Counted from the stretch's first letter, positions 24,502-36,322 are shown. The stretch is 64,000 nucleotides of DNA from Maratus speciosus (GCA_963932465.1 OZ010791.1:155417915-155481914); one strand, 5' to 3'. The notes: generated by a model from the letters alone, not told the origin. Translations and numbers: made by a program.

Positions 24502-24671
24502 GGGTCGCAGCGTCCTATAAATATTCTTTTTTATTTACCACCACTATTTTCAAAGTTAAATGTTCGGAGTACCTTGCCATTGTACATATCGAATAAATGT
24601 ATTACGGAGGTAATAGTTTGGATATAGTGGTAGCAAGTATATAAAAAATATAGGACACTGCGACCTCTGAT
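24502..24671. mobile_element. Short MITE with 45-bp inverted ends
   Basis: Left caggggtcgcagcgtcctata and right (reversed) cagaggtcgcagtgtcctata, both continuing into matching accaccactat / gctaccactat. About 170 bp in all. CAGRGGTCG ends are common in hAT-derived MITEs; no clean target duplication seen. Confidence 0.6.
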
Positions 24672-24699
24672 TTACATGAACCTAAAATTACTAATCCTC

Positions 24700-25510
24700 T
24701 AAAATATCAGTTTTAGAAAAAAAAAAAAAAACATTCTATGCTCCTGTGTCATTATACGAGTATAAAAACTGTGACTTACTACGTATAGTATTACTAGTTG
24801 GCACCTGTCAAAATTTGACGACTTGATCTGTTGAATAAAATTATTTTAAATATTCACTGCTAATAAATGAAGATGATACAGATGAATGACACTATCTGAC
24901 AGCGATGAAGATGAATGACAAATGATAAAGGTCGTATGTGACAAAAAAAATTGAGTTAATCATAGGATTAAAGATAATCAATGATCCTCTGCCATCTGTT
25001 TAATTACTACCTTTTGAAAAAACCTAATAATCACAGAGATTTTAATCGATAAAGGAGACATTTGACAATAAACGCAAATAAATATTTGGAACTCTACATC
25101 TCATTTTCTCAAAATGATGATTGTGATTACCACATTTATCATCTGAGCTCTTCAATTACTGTTACGTAATATAAAACCACAACAAAATCCTTATAAAGCT
25201 TCTACTGATGCTTTAGTAGTTTCTAATCTCATTATTACATGTCTATTTAATGTATAATAAATACAATAGGAAACAGTGCGAAATAGACAATTTTCATCTC
25301 GTTTCATAGGTACAATTCTATTTTCGGTCTCACAGATATAATAATAATAAACGCCAAAGAACGTTAATTTTCTTAACGAAGTCTCGAAATAAACAAATCA
25401 AGATAGTAAGGTAAAACTCGTTATAGGTTAAGTCATTCACTACACTGATACAATTTTCTTAAACCAAATATCTTACATTTTCCGGTTATCGAAGATTAAC
25501 CTGTTTGCAC
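24700..25510. other. AT-rich stretch, no gene
   Basis: No repeat, ORF or RNA gene recognised. Confidence 0.45.
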
Positions 25511-26134
25511 TTAAGGCTGTTCTTAACTGCTCTGCTCAACAAGCCTAAAACGTTTTGACACATTTACAAATTCATTTTTAACCGAAAAGTTATAAAATTG
25601 GAAAGCCTGGCCAAAGAAGCGATTTGGAATTGAACTGTGTTTTCCATTTTTTGATCAATCAATTACCTATTGAGTTATAAGCATTTTTGATCACGTGACA
25701 AACACGTTTTTCGCCCGCTCTTGAGCGCTATTCTCCGTTCGCGCGGAAACTTGGTTCAAAATGTCCACTTTGACACTCTTTCAGTGTTGAATTGAGTGGG
25801 GGGGGGCGAGGGGACATCCCGCCCGGAGTAATGAGATGCCCCTCTGGAAGATTTGAGATTTTGTGCTTTCAATGGTCCAAAAATGCAATTCCCCCGGAAC
25901 TCAATAATGCCCCCCCCCCCCCTGGAGTCACAGAAATCCCTCCCGTTGAAAGGTGTCTGGATTCAACCTGCACTCTTTTCTGAAAGATCTATTGCGTTTG
26001 CAAAAAAATGGAAAAAACAGCTCGATGACATAGTTTCTGAACAACAACACCAGCTAGTTTCATGCATTTTCGAACAAAAATAAATTAAAACTTATGTCAG
26101 AAAATTGCCCTTTTGGATTTGAAAACACCCTTAA
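25511..26134 (+). mobile_element. TTAA-target MITE (GGCTGTTCT family), interrupted copy
   Basis: TTAA at 25511-25514 and 26131-26134 bound the copy. A 190-bp insertion rich in G and C runs (about 25785-25972) splits it; the MITE sequence resumes at ctcttttctgaaagatctattgcg. Confidence 0.75.
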
Positions 26135-26960
26135 AACAATGTAAATAACTCAGCATGTTTTTTTTGTTTCTATGTAACATTCCGTCACTAAATTGCCTAA
26201 CAAAAATAAAACTTCAAAAATAAATAATTAAAATTCGAATTTAACAGACGAGTAATTAACTAATCTTTGGATTAATTATTTTTCTTCTACGATGTTTATC
26301 ACAGTGTTTTTAAACTTAACTAAGTTTCAGTATACATAAGATGATATGCTAATAAACTAAAGGGATAGGCGAAATAATTTCCATACAGTATCGCGACTCA
26401 ACATGAATTTCATCATTTCACACCAATTGTGGAAAAGGAATTTTTATACTTATTATTATTTTAATGATAGTTCAGAAAAACTAGCTTTTTTAATGCCGAC
26501 ATAATTGTTAAACTACCATTTTATGAAAGAAACTTCAAATAATTCCTTTCGAAGAAAAAATCTCTCACACAAACATTATACTTAAATTTTCAATAAATCA
26601 AGTAATTTTCTGAAAATTTGAATTTTCTCTCACTTTGTCTCATATATACTAACCGCTATAAAATGTGCATACCGAGTCTAAAGATAACCTTTCTTTATTC
26701 ATTTTTCATTTCAACGTTTTCTTAATTATTATTTCAATGTTATTATTATTATTATTGTTTTACTGCTATATTTTAATTTACGTACTTGCTTTTAAAAGGA
26801 AATTTTACATTTCTTTTGCTTATGTGTTAAGAACTTCTTTTAAATATGTATAGCATGTTTTACTTTTCTTTTGCTAAAGTGCTGTTACAGTCATAAAATC
26901 CTTTTCCATATAACGCTTTAAAAAGTCTTTTCACTTTATTATTTAAAATGTTTTTTAACT
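26135..26960. other. AT-rich stretch, no gene
   Basis: Contains (att)n at about 26738-26755. The hydrophobic short ORF at 26665-26853 is low-complexity and not credible. Confidence 0.45.
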
Positions 26961-26974
26961 CTCTCACTTTTTTT

Positions 26975-27270
26975 CAATGGCAACACTTCATTTTTCTTTA
27001 TTCGATGGCAACATACTTTAATTTTATTTAGTTTTATACATTTCACTTTATTCAGTAACATCATTTAATTTTATGTTTTTATTTACGTTTCACTTTATTT
27101 ATTGGCAACACCTTTTAATTTTATTTCGTTATTTTCATTTCACTTTATTCAATAACATCATCTTTTAATTTTATTTCGTTAGTATACATTTTACTTTATT
27201 TAGTGGCAACATCTTTCAATTTTATTTCGTTATATACATTTCCTTTTATTCAGTAGCAACACTCTATGCA
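26975..27270. repeat. Minisatellite, about 57-bp unit, five copies
   Basis: Alternating ggcaacat and agtaacatc versions of a unit with tttaattttatttcgttat and catttcactttattcag. The alternation suggests a two-unit period near 115 bp. Confidence 0.75.
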
Positions 27271-27479
27271 AAATCTCTTCTCTAGGAAAATAGATCTTTC
27301 CTTCCTGAAAATTTTGTTGTCGAAAATTTTCAAACTCTTGTTACTTTCATTTACAAAACTAAAATGATATACAAGATAATTTCTGAATTTTTAAAATAAA
27401 ATACAAATTTTCCTTCAAAAATCTTTGACTCCCGTTAAATTCATTTTCAAAAGTAAATTAAATTAAATTTTAAAAAAAA

Positions 27480-27960
27480 CTAATTCAGCGCGTCAAAAAA
27501 AAAAAATAATAATAATAATAATAATAATAATTCTCAAAATAAATTTATCAACTAGTAATAATTAAAAATTTTTTTAAAGAAAAATTTTTAAGAAGAAAAA
27601 AAAAGTTCTCAAAATTTAAAATTCTTCTAAAAAAATTAACTTCCCAAAATTTTTCTATCTCGCGAAAAAAAATTACTCAAAATTTTTTTCTATCACGCGA
27701 AAAAAGCAATTAAGTTTACAAAATAAAAATTTTTAAAAGAAAAAAATTCTCAAAATTTGTATTATCACTTGAAAAAAAAAATAAGTTCACAAAAATTTTA
27801 AAAGAAAAAATTTCTATCTGCTGAAAAAAAAAAAAGACTCGCAATTTTTTTTCTATTACGCGAAAAACAAATCTTTAACAAAAAAAATTTTAATTCTTGA
27901 TAATTTCTAAAAATTCTTCTCAAAATAAAATTTTCTATCACCCACTTAATAAATAACGTC
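27480..27960. repeat. A/T-rich degenerate repeat with acgcgaaaaa words
   Basis: Begins with (aat)n at 27506-27531. Then ctcaaaattttt, tatc(a/t)cgcgaaaaaa and aagtttacaaa recur at irregular 50-65 bp spacing. Low complexity, no gene. Confidence 0.55.
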
Positions 27961-27969
27961 CTACTGTAA

Positions 27970-29400
27970 GATAATATTTCCACAAAAACCTTATCAGATC
28001 CTTCTGATCTGATCTGTTATCACTTCCACTGTTATCGTTATGCATTTCTGGCCTACTTTCGCTACAAAACGCTCTTATCAATCTCGTACTCCAAGATAAA
28101 AAAACTACCGGATGACCTTCATTTGACCTCTACCGTACCACCGGGGTTGCAGAACTCTCATTCTCACACTACTTACAAAGCTTAAAATTTAATTACATTA
28201 CGAATAACTTTCATTGAATATTATTACAAATAATTGTTTTGATAAGAAAAAAAAATAATGAATCTCTAACAAACCTCAATGTTTTAGTCTTATATGCATT
28301 TTTTCTTATGTAAAATCAGAAAACCGATAAACACTCGATCTTTTTCTCGTAAATGCAATTTGTTTTTAAACTGTATCCCAGTTTTCTGAGTTTTCAGGAT
28401 TTTTAAAATAATAATTTGCAAGCATAAATATTTTTAAATCTGTATGCAACCAATCACAGGAGATTACAGGCTTGCACTTAAATAAATAATTCAGCATTTG
28501 TTTCTTTCCGTTCTATTCCATAATTAAATTTTAAATGAAATAACATCTTCACAAATAAATATAACCTGTATTTAACATTATATATAATTAGATATGTAAA
28601 TACTTGCATATAAATTCAAATAATCAAAATCACAAAGGTTGATATATATAGCGAAATGTTTCGCGATTGACCTATGACATGCAGCTAATACGAAAGTACT
28701 AAAAATGTTTTTAGGTGTAGTTTGTGGGCAATCTTCGAAAATGTACTAAATTTAAAACATATATCTAAGTTTTCAATTGAAAACGTTTATCATCTATATT
28801 TCGTACACCGAGCATCATTATACCGTTTAGCCGGGGTTGTATTATCGCGTGTAAATAATACAAATATAATAAAATTATTACTTAAAAAAAAAAAAAAAAG
28901 TTAAATTATACAATTTCTATTTTCAATGAATTTAACTTAGACAATGTTTTTGTTTTTTTGTTTGTTATTCTGTTATCCACCTGTTTTACAAATAATATCA
29001 GTAATATGAATTTTATTTTGCAGATGACAGTAATCCAGCTGCTCGATATTCAAACCATGTACACGTCCAGTGAATCTAGTAGGATACATGATAAAGAATT
29101 TTTTCTACTCATGAAAAATATTTTAAACTGTAAACGATGGTGATAAATGAATTTTATAAATTAATCGAAAAAGGAAACTTACGAACTATAATTTCATTAC
29201 ATTTTATCGATTGGTTCCGTCATATTAAATTTCCATTTTTTGATACCAGATTTGTAATCGACAAGGCAAAAAATATTCGCTTTCAAAACCACATAGTACA
29301 AGTTTATTTTTATTTCATTACTTTTTTTAATTTTGTCCGTTGTTTTCAATTTTTCCTTTTTGTTATCAGATCTGTAACCACCAAGGTCTAACTTTTAACT
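27970..29400. other. AT-rich stretch, no gene
   Basis: Several short ORFs (28722, 28958, 29137) with no domain or codon structure that convinces. Nothing else recognised. Confidence 0.4.
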
Positions 29401-29409
29401 AACCAAAAC

Positions 29410-29820
29410 TGTTCTGCTCAACAAGCGCAAAACATTTCGACATATTTATAAATTCATTTTTTAACGGAAAGATATAAAATTGGAAAGCCTGGCCATGAAA
29501 GCGATTTGGAATCGAACTGTGTTTTCCCATTTTTTTATCAATACATTACCCATTGAGTTATAATAGATTTTGATCACGTGACACGACATTTTTCTCCCCT
29601 TACCGACTGGATTTTCTTCTTTCGTTCGGAAGTTCAGTTCAAAACGCCAACTTTGACAGCATTTTCTGAAAAACCTATTGCGTTTACAAGAAAACGGAAA
29701 AAACAGTTTGATGACATAGTTTCTGAATAACAACATCTTCTCGTTTCATGCGTTTGCGATCAAAAATAAATTGAAACTTATGTCAGAAAGTTGACATTTT
29801 GGATTTGAGAACAGCCTTAA
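29410..29820 (+). mobile_element. TTAA-target MITE (GGCTGTTCT family), 5'-truncated
   Basis: Starts within the family at ctgttctgctcaacaag and runs to gagaacagccttaa (TTAA 29817-29820). Internal differences (ccttaccgactgg, gacagc) mark a subfamily also seen at 31552-31672 and 45008-45250. Confidence 0.75.
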
Positions 29821-29824
29821 CATA

Positions 29825-30560
29825 CTAACTTTTATACGCACTTGTACAGATTTTATTATGGCCACAGGTTAGAATTTGGAAACTGGGGTGTCAGTGTGAA
29901 ATCTTCAATCATCAAAATAATACGGATGAAAATATAAACTATTCTTTCAAAATACATAAATATTTTTATTTTTGCAGGTCTTCTACGAGTATTTTATTAA
30001 ACAGCATAAGATCTACAGATAGGTTCACATATTTCTCCATATATTATAAATATTTTTTCTCCTTTACACTTGTTCCCAAAAAATCAAGCGTGTCAAGGTA
30101 TAACAGTCAGAATCGGGCATTTTTATCGCATTTATCCCATAAAACTCGCTTCGAATGAAGAAAGTTTGTGTCCCCTCAATCCCCGTCATTTTTTCACCAG
30201 CTTTTACTCTCCAGGGATCATTTTCAGAAAACGGGGCGTGATGATGTATCTCCCACATTCCTTGCGATCTCTTCTATTGAAAGATTCAACAATGTTGCTT
30301 GTGAAAGACAGTTCGAAACGAAAAATGGGCATTTCGTCATAATTTTGACCGAGGAATAGAATAAAAGTTGCTGTTTCTGGCAGGACTCTGTACTACACAG
30401 TAAATAAATAAATAAATAAATAAAAAACATATAGAAGAGCGAGGAAGGAATCATTAGGTAAGTTGCTATCTGTCATCAACAGGCACATAGAACTTATTTT
30501 TTGAAAGTTAGTAGAAGAAAGAAATGGAAGATGAAGGAGATATTCAGAATAAGACGTGCC
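29825..30560. other. AT-rich stretch with a few short ORFs
   Basis: A somewhat GC-richer patch (30100-30260) gives overlapping ORFs on both strands without recognisable domains. (aaat)n at 30401-30424. No gene called. Confidence 0.4.
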
Positions 30561-30570
30561 CAATTAGGCT

Positions 30571-30998
30571 TTAAGGGTGTTTCTCAAATCCAAAAGGGCA
30601 ACTTTCTGACATAAGTTTTAATTTATTTTTGTTCGAAAATGCATGAAACTAGCTGTTGTTGTTGTTCAGAAACTATGTCATCGAGTTGTTTTTTCGATTT
30701 CTTTTGCAAACGCAATAGATATTTCAGAAAAGAGTGTCAAAGTGGACGTTTTAAACCGAGTTTCCGCGCGAACGGAGAATAAACACTCAAGAGTGATCGA
30801 AAACGTGTTTGTCACGTGATCCCAAACGCTTATAACTCAATAGGTAATTGATTGATCAAAAAATGGCAAAAACAGTTCAATTCCAAATCGCTTTCATGGT
30901 CAGGATTTCCAATTTTATATCTTTCCGTTAAAAAATGAATTTGTAAATGTGTCAAAACGTTTTGCGCTTGTTGGGCAGAGCAGTTAAGAACAGCCTTA
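30571..30998 (-). mobile_element. TTAA-target MITE (GGCTGTTCT family), full-length, reverse
   Basis: From ttaagggtgtttctcaaatcc to gcagttaagaacagccttaa. Preceded by aggagatattcagaataaga...ttaggct, the flank that recurs in the tandem array to the right. Confidence 0.8.
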
Positions 30999-31672
30999 AG
31001 GCTGTTCTCAAATCCAAAGGGTCAACTTTCTGAGATGAGTTTTAATTCATTTTTGTTCGGAAACGCATCAAATTAGAAGGAGATATTCAGAATAAGACGG
31101 GCCCAATTAGGCTTTAAGGCTGTTCTCAAATCCAAAAGGTCAACTTTCTGAGATGAGTTTTAATTCATTTTTGTTCGGAAACGCATCAAATTAGAAGGAG
31201 ATATTCAGAATAAGACGGTCCCAATTAGGCTTTAAGGCTGTTCTCAAATCCAAAGGGTCAACTTTCTGACATAAGTTTTAATTCATTTTAGTTCGGAAAC
31301 GCATGAAATTAGAAGGAGATATTCAGAATAAGACGTACCAAGTTAGGCTTTAAGGCTGTTCTCAAATCCAAAGGGTCAACTTTCTGAGATGAGTTTTAAT
31401 TCATTTTTTTCGAAAACGCATGAAATTAGAAGGAGATATTCAGAATAAGACGTGCCCAATTAGGCTTTAAGGCTGTTCTCAAATCCAAAGGGTCAACTTT
31501 CTGACATAAGTTTTAATTCATTTTTGTTCGGAAACGCATGAAACTAAGAGGTGTTGTTATTGAGAAACTATGTCATCGAACTGTTTTTTCCGTTTTCTTG
31601 TAAACGCAGTAGATCTTTCAGAAAATACTGTCAAAGTTGGCATTTTGAACTGAACTTCCCAACGAAAGAAGA
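30998..31672. repeat. Tandem array of about 118 bp built from a MITE end plus its flank
   Basis: Units start ttaaggctgttctcaaatcc near 30996, 31114, 31232, 31350 and 31467. Each joins about 75 bp of MITE end (through gttcggaaacgcat) to about 43 bp of flank (aattagaaggagatattcag ... taggct). The last unit continues into a longer MITE segment (31552-31672). Confidence 0.8.
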
Positions 31673-31679
31673 AAATTTG

Positions 31680-33042
31680 CAGACATCTATAAAAAAGATG
31701 TCTAATATATTTTCTGATGTTGATTTTATTTTAGAAATTTTGTTTCAAACCCTTTTATACGAAAAATTATATGAACTGCGACAAAAATTATCTTTATTTA
31801 AGGTCGTAGAGAAAATGCAATAATTATATATAATTATCATCTTTACAAAATTAAAGCCACTTACGTACCTTAGCTGTTGCTTACCCCGCAGAAAGCAAAT
31901 ACAGCTGCGAACTGTGGCAAAAAACCTGCTACCAATTATAGCAACATATTTTGTAAAAGAAAACTCATGACCCGAAGTTCAAAGCAGATTATCTAATAAC
32001 ATTCCTATGAATAAACTCTTTCTGAATAATGTTATAGATTAATACGTCAAACACCTTTTAACGAATTTTCAATTAAAGGAAGCCTGAATTATTTATATCG
32101 TCACCGAATTTTTTTTTTCACTGCGTAGATATCGCGTTCTTAGTCAAGTCTAATTTTTTTCCGTAGGAGAGATTTTGTTTTCCTCTTTTAATTATTCCTT
32201 TTTCGAAACTTAACGTCCATTTTTCTTCTTAGAATAGTTTAATTTCTGCTAACGAATGTTAATTTCTCACGTAACTGTTTGCCTTTTTTATCGGTTTTGA
32301 AAAATAGTACGTTTAGTCAGGATTTTACTTTATTTTTTTTATTTTTTTTTTTATTTTAAGACGTGGGTGCAAATTATAAAGCAAGAAATGCATATGTAAC
32401 TCAACTTTGAAGACGCTTTTTTACGTGCTCATTTAAAGCTGCAGACTTAACAGTAACAGAAATTTTTTTAGTTTGAAACCGTATAACTGTTTCGGATACA
32501 CTTTGAGAAAGTTCTTTGAGGAACTTGGCTGACACACTGCCGTGTGTCTAAATGATCACTTACAAAAATCATTATAAAGTATAAATCGAGGTATGTGTAC
32601 CTAAAACATCTTATAATTAGAAAATCATTCTGCGTCGTTAATGAATTAATTACATTGTATTTTATATGAAAATAAAAAGTTTTGATCAGATGCACAGAGA
32701 GGCAACTTGGGACACACGCATAATTAATTAATAATTATGTATATTTAATATACACGTACAATTAATTTCTTTATTACTTACTTTCTTTTTAATTAATTTA
32801 AAAAGTTTTTTTTTTTTTTGACATTTTCGTTTTCGGCCAAAAATAAGAAGATTACCGAAATTTGGTTTCGGTCTTAAAAAACTGTTTCGATCGATACTAA
32901 ATTCTTACCAAGAATTACAGGCCACTTCGATTAAGAAAGAGTTTCCACTTTAAATGTATAGTTATTAAACTTTAGTTGAACACAGATTGTTAAAATAGCA
33001 AATTACTCCGTTAGTTAAAATTTTGACTAAAATCTGTTTTTC
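31680..33042. other. AT-rich stretch, no gene
   Basis: T- and A-runs (32334-32357, 32806-32819). No ORF with a recognisable domain. Confidence 0.4.
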
Positions 33043-33166
33043 TTAAGTCTGTTCTCAAATCAAAGAGGGCAAGTTTATGACATGAGTTTTAATTTATTTT
33101 TGTTCAGAAATGCATGAAACTAGCAAGAGTTGTTGTTCAGAAACTATGTAATCAAGATATTTTTTC

Positions 33167-33197
<31 letters not shown>

Positions 33198-33496
33198 CAA
33201 ACGCAATAGATCTTTTAGAAAATCGTGTCAAGTCAAAGTGGGCGTTTTGAACCGAATTTCCGCGCGAAAGTAGAATAACCACTCAAGAAAGGGCGAAAAA
33301 GTCTGTCACATGATCAAAATCGCTTATAACTCAATAGGTAATTTATTGATAAAAAAAAAAGGGAAAACACAGTTCGATTCCAAATCGATTCCATAGTCAG
33401 GACTTCCAATTTTATATCTTTCCGTTAAAAAATGAATTTGTAAATATGTTAAAACGTTTTGCACTTGTTGAGCAGAGCAGTTAAGAACAGCCTTAA
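33043..33496 (-). mobile_element. TTAA-target MITE (GGCTGTTCT family), reverse, TTAA both ends
   Basis: TTAA at 33043-33046 and 33493-33496; 38-bp T-rich tract at 33170-33197. It ends 40 bp left of the Polinton-like element. Confidence 0.8.
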
Positions 33497-33529
33497 TTAA
33501 GTGGTTTTGGAAATGTTTTTAATATACAC

Positions 33530-33535
33530 TGTGCA
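33530..33535. other. Left target-site duplication TGTGCA of the Polinton-like element
   Basis: Identical to 44896-44901. Polintons/Mavericks duplicate 6 bp on integration. Confidence 0.85.
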
Positions 33536-33860
33536 AGTAGTAGGAAAATAAGAGTACGGGCAAAGAAGGCGGGACGGCGGGACCGTCCCGCCTCCGGTCC
33601 CTCCGCCCGTCCCCCCTCCGACACCGCGCCTCTGGTACCCCCTCCGACACCGCCCCTAGCGGGAAAAAATAAATTTCTGCTCTAACATGGGAGGGTGAAC
33701 GAACCTCTGTTCAATTGTCACCTCTCAACACATACAATACCTCTCTTTAACAGACATTCTCTACCCAAAACGGACATTCTCTCCCTAACACGGACATTCC
33801 CTCTCTAAACGACCATTTTTAGAACTATATAAATCAATGTTTTTCGAAATTATGTTTTAA
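33536..33860. repeat. Left terminal region: GC-rich end and short direct repeats
   Basis: 33550-33665 is strikingly GC-rich, with a repeated ccctccgacaccgc phrase and a small hairpin (gcgggac...gtcccgc). 33750-33815 holds four degenerate copies of a 20-bp phrase containing gacattctct. Mirrored at 44571-44895. It is the outer terminal repeat and probably carries integrase-binding and promoter sites, though none is shown. Confidence 0.7.
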
Positions 33861-33861
33861 A

Positions 33862-34011
33862 ATGATTTTAAACGGTGAAGTGATCAGTGCTTTATGTGCT
33901 TGTGTACTGGTGTGTATTGTCTTTTTAGTTGTTTATATTTTTACTAAAGTTGATAGACTAGCAATGGATTTTATTTTTAATTTTAACGACACCGAGAATT
34001 TTTCCCTGTGA
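33862..34011 (+). CDS. 49-aa predicted membrane protein (left arm)
   Basis: ATG-initiated ORF of 49 codons just upstream of the integrase, ending 9 bp before its ATG. Residues about 9-28 are hydrophobic (ALCACVLVC then IVFLVVYIF), followed by a charged tail (TKVDR, then NFNDTENF), so a single-pass membrane protein is likely. The right arm keeps the same ORF open with only two amino-acid changes despite decay elsewhere, which favours a real gene. No family recognised; a small virion or host-interaction protein is possible, not shown. Confidence 0.5.
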   Translation: MILNGEVISALCACVLVCIVFLVVYIFTKVDRLAMDFIFNFNDTENFSL

Positions 34012-34020
34012 GGCCTTATT

Positions 34021-35063
34021 ATGGAGAAAAGTTATCAAGATCCAAGGCAAATTGCTAGTTTTGGAGGAGTGGACGCTCTTCATCGGGCAGGTCAAGGCAA
34101 GATATCTAAGAAAAAAATTAAATCTTGGTTGGAAGGAGTTGATGATTACACTCTTCATAAATCTGTACTTAGAACATTTCAAACAAATCGGGTGACTGTA
34201 TATTCTATAGATCAGCAGTGGCAAGCAGATTTAGTAGATCTAACTTCTTTACAGAAATTTAATGACGGGTTTCGATACATTTTAACTTGCATCGATATTT
34301 TTTCTAAATATGCATGGGCTTATCCTTTGAAATCGAAACGTGCCGAAGATATAGTAGCAGTATTTGAAACCATTTTCGCAGCACGAAAACCAAAGTATTT
34401 GAATACTGATGCGGGTAAAGAATTTTTAAATTCCCGTTTACAGAAATTTCTAAAACAACAAGACGTTTTATTTTTTAGAACTTTTAACAACACGAAAGCT
34501 TGCGTAGTAGAAAGATTTAACCACACCCTGAAAACTAAAATGTGGAAATATTTTACAGCACATCACACCTATAGATATATTGACCTGTTGAATCAATTTT
34601 TAGATAGTTATAATCACACCTACCACACTACTATTAAGAGAACACCAAGTGAAGTGAATAAGGATAATGAAAGCGAAGTGTGGTTTTCTATTTACGGAGA
34701 TATGTCTATGTTGAAAAGAAAACCTTGCGTTTTTAATTCAGAAGGCTTAGTACGTGTTTCTAAACATAAAATAACTTTCGAAAAAGGATATGAAACAAAT
34801 TGGACAGAAGAACTGTTTTTAGTGACAGAGTGCGTAACGAGAATTCCACCAGTTTACAGAATCAAAGATTTGTTAGACGAACCTATTGAAGGAACTTTTT
34901 ATGCAGAAGAATTACAAAAAGATCAACCTAAAAACCATTTTGATACTAAAAAAATACTGAAAAACGTAAAAGAAAAGGGCAACTCGAATATCAAGTGAAG
35001 TTTAAAGGTTATCCTTCTAAATTTAGTCAGTGGATACCTTCTTCAAATTTATTTTCTCTATAA
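34021..35063 (+). pseudogene. Polinton integrase (left arm), frameshifted in the chromodomain
   Basis: Retroviral-type (rve) integrase related to the family of C. elegans F54H12.3. It inserts the linear element's ends into host DNA. Open for 325 codons (to 34998), with the catalytic triad intact: D70 in WQADLVD, D130 in LNTDAG, E164 in VVERFN, the last two 33 residues apart as in Polinton integrases. A 1-bp loss in an A-run near 34964 (five A against six in the right arm) shifts the frame and truncates the C-terminal chromodomain, which runs to 35063 in the ancestral frame. The core might still fold, but targeting would be impaired. The intact partner is at 43375-44418. Confidence 0.85.
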
Positions 35064-35100
35064 AACCCGCAATTTTTACAGCGAATGATCATTTATAATC

Positions 35101-35901
35101 ATGTCGTTCTACGTTACGTTACCTTCTGACAGTTCAATGAACTATTTTCCAGAAAACAAAATTTCTCATTATTTTACTAGATTACCTATGCATCTAGATT
35201 TGAAAGGTGAATGGGAGGTTGGTTTAACTGAATTGATTTACCCTCATACATGGCGTAATATTACGGAATATGGTAACGAGTACGAATATGTGTTAGGTAA
35301 CAGTCTAGAATTGGCTGATGGAAGACCTAGAAACGGTAATGAATATGAACATGATGATAGTGACACGAAAAAAATTCGAATTCCTTCAGGATATTATGAA
35401 TCTCCGAATGATATCATTAAGGTGATAAACTATCAAAAATTCAACGATAGAATTTCAATTAGCTACAACAAACACACTAAAAAAGTGAAAGTTTCTTTGA
35501 AGAAATATGCACAATTAAAATTTTTTTCTGGTTTAGCTGAATGTTTAGGATTCCCAGCAGGTGAAGTAGTCTCAAATGTTTCAGCTCCTTCGTCAACTTT
35601 TGAAAGTCCCTTTATTGCTGATCCACACGCCGATTTTAAATTACTCTACCTGTACAGTGATATTGTAGAACCTCAGATTGTTGGAGATACAGTTGCACCC
35701 TTGTTGCGAGTGATTCCTGTTAAAGGGGAAGACGGAGATATGATTCATGAAGTGTTTGACAGACCTCATTACATACCAGTGACTCGAAAAAATTTTCAAA
35801 CGATTGAAACTGTTATAAGGACGCACACTGGACGTTTAGTGTCATTCGATCGCGGGAAGTTGATTGTGAAACTACATTTTCGTCAAAAATATCTTTCATA
35901 A
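35101..35901 (+). CDS. Penton-like minor capsid protein, probable (left arm, intact)
   Basis: 266 codons from ATG, unbroken. It lies between integrase and the small basic protein, where Polinton-type elements carry jelly-roll capsid genes, and its start (MSFYVTLPSDSS...) with a following EWEVGLTEL...YPHTW block resembles proteins found beside F54H12-type capsid genes in other invertebrates. By size and position I take it as the minor capsid (penton, single jelly-roll) protein that would sit at the fivefold vertices. No catalytic motif. Its stop codon shares one A with the next ATG (TAATG), a coupled arrangement. The right-arm copy is frameshifted. Only structure prediction would settle the jelly-roll call. 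Confidence 0.6.
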   Translation: MSFYVTLPSDSSMNYFPENKISHYFTRLPMHLDLKGEWEVGLTELIYPHTWRNITEYGNEYEYVLGNSLELADGRPRNGNEYEHDDSDTKKIRIPSGYYESPNDIIKVINYQKFNDRISISYNKHTKKVKVSLKKYAQLKFFSGLAECLGFPAGEVVSNVSAPSSTFESPFIADPHADFKLLYLYSDIVEPQIVGDTVAPLLRVIPVKGEDGDMIHEVFDRPHYIPVTRKNFQTIETVIRTHTGRLVSFDRGKLIVKLHFRQKYLS

Positions 35902-36320
35902 TGCTTGTACCTTACCAATGCTGCAACGAATCTTTCGAATATTATTATACGCATCGGACAGGTAGCGGATTGAACTATTATCAAGGAACTACTTTTGAGA
36001 AAGGATATGGTTTCGGAGGACTTTTTCGCTCACTTTTCCGCGCAGCTGCACTTTTATTTAAATCAGGTGCCAAAGCCGTCGGAAAACAGTTATTTCATAC
36101 AGGTGTAGATGTATTAAACGATATTTCGTAAGGTGATAATATTAAAACAGCAGCTAAACGACGATTTAGGGAAGCAGGGAAAAATCTGACAGACAAGGCA
36201 GCAGTTAAAGTGAAATCTATGATTGGATCAGGTCAGAGGAATAAAAAACGAAAGAAACCTCAAAGTTCTCTCAGTCTTCCTAAAGCAAAGAAAGCGAAAG
36301 CACGCGATATTTTTGGTTAA
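35901..36320 (+). pseudogene. Small basic protein, adenovirus pVI/pX-like candidate (left arm, nonsense)
   Basis: About 139 codons in ancestral form; a C-to-T change creates TAA at 36129-36131 and leaves 76 codons. The N-terminal part has a glycine-rich, amphipathic segment (YGFGGLFRSLFRAAALLFKSG). The part after the stop is lysine/arginine-rich with a nuclear-localisation-like tail (KRKKP, KAKKAKA). That layout recalls the membrane-lytic or DNA-condensing core proteins of adenovirus-like particles; the assignment is inference. TAATG overlap with the gene before it, 2 bp to the major capsid gene. Confidence 0.5.
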
Positions 36321-36322
36321 AG

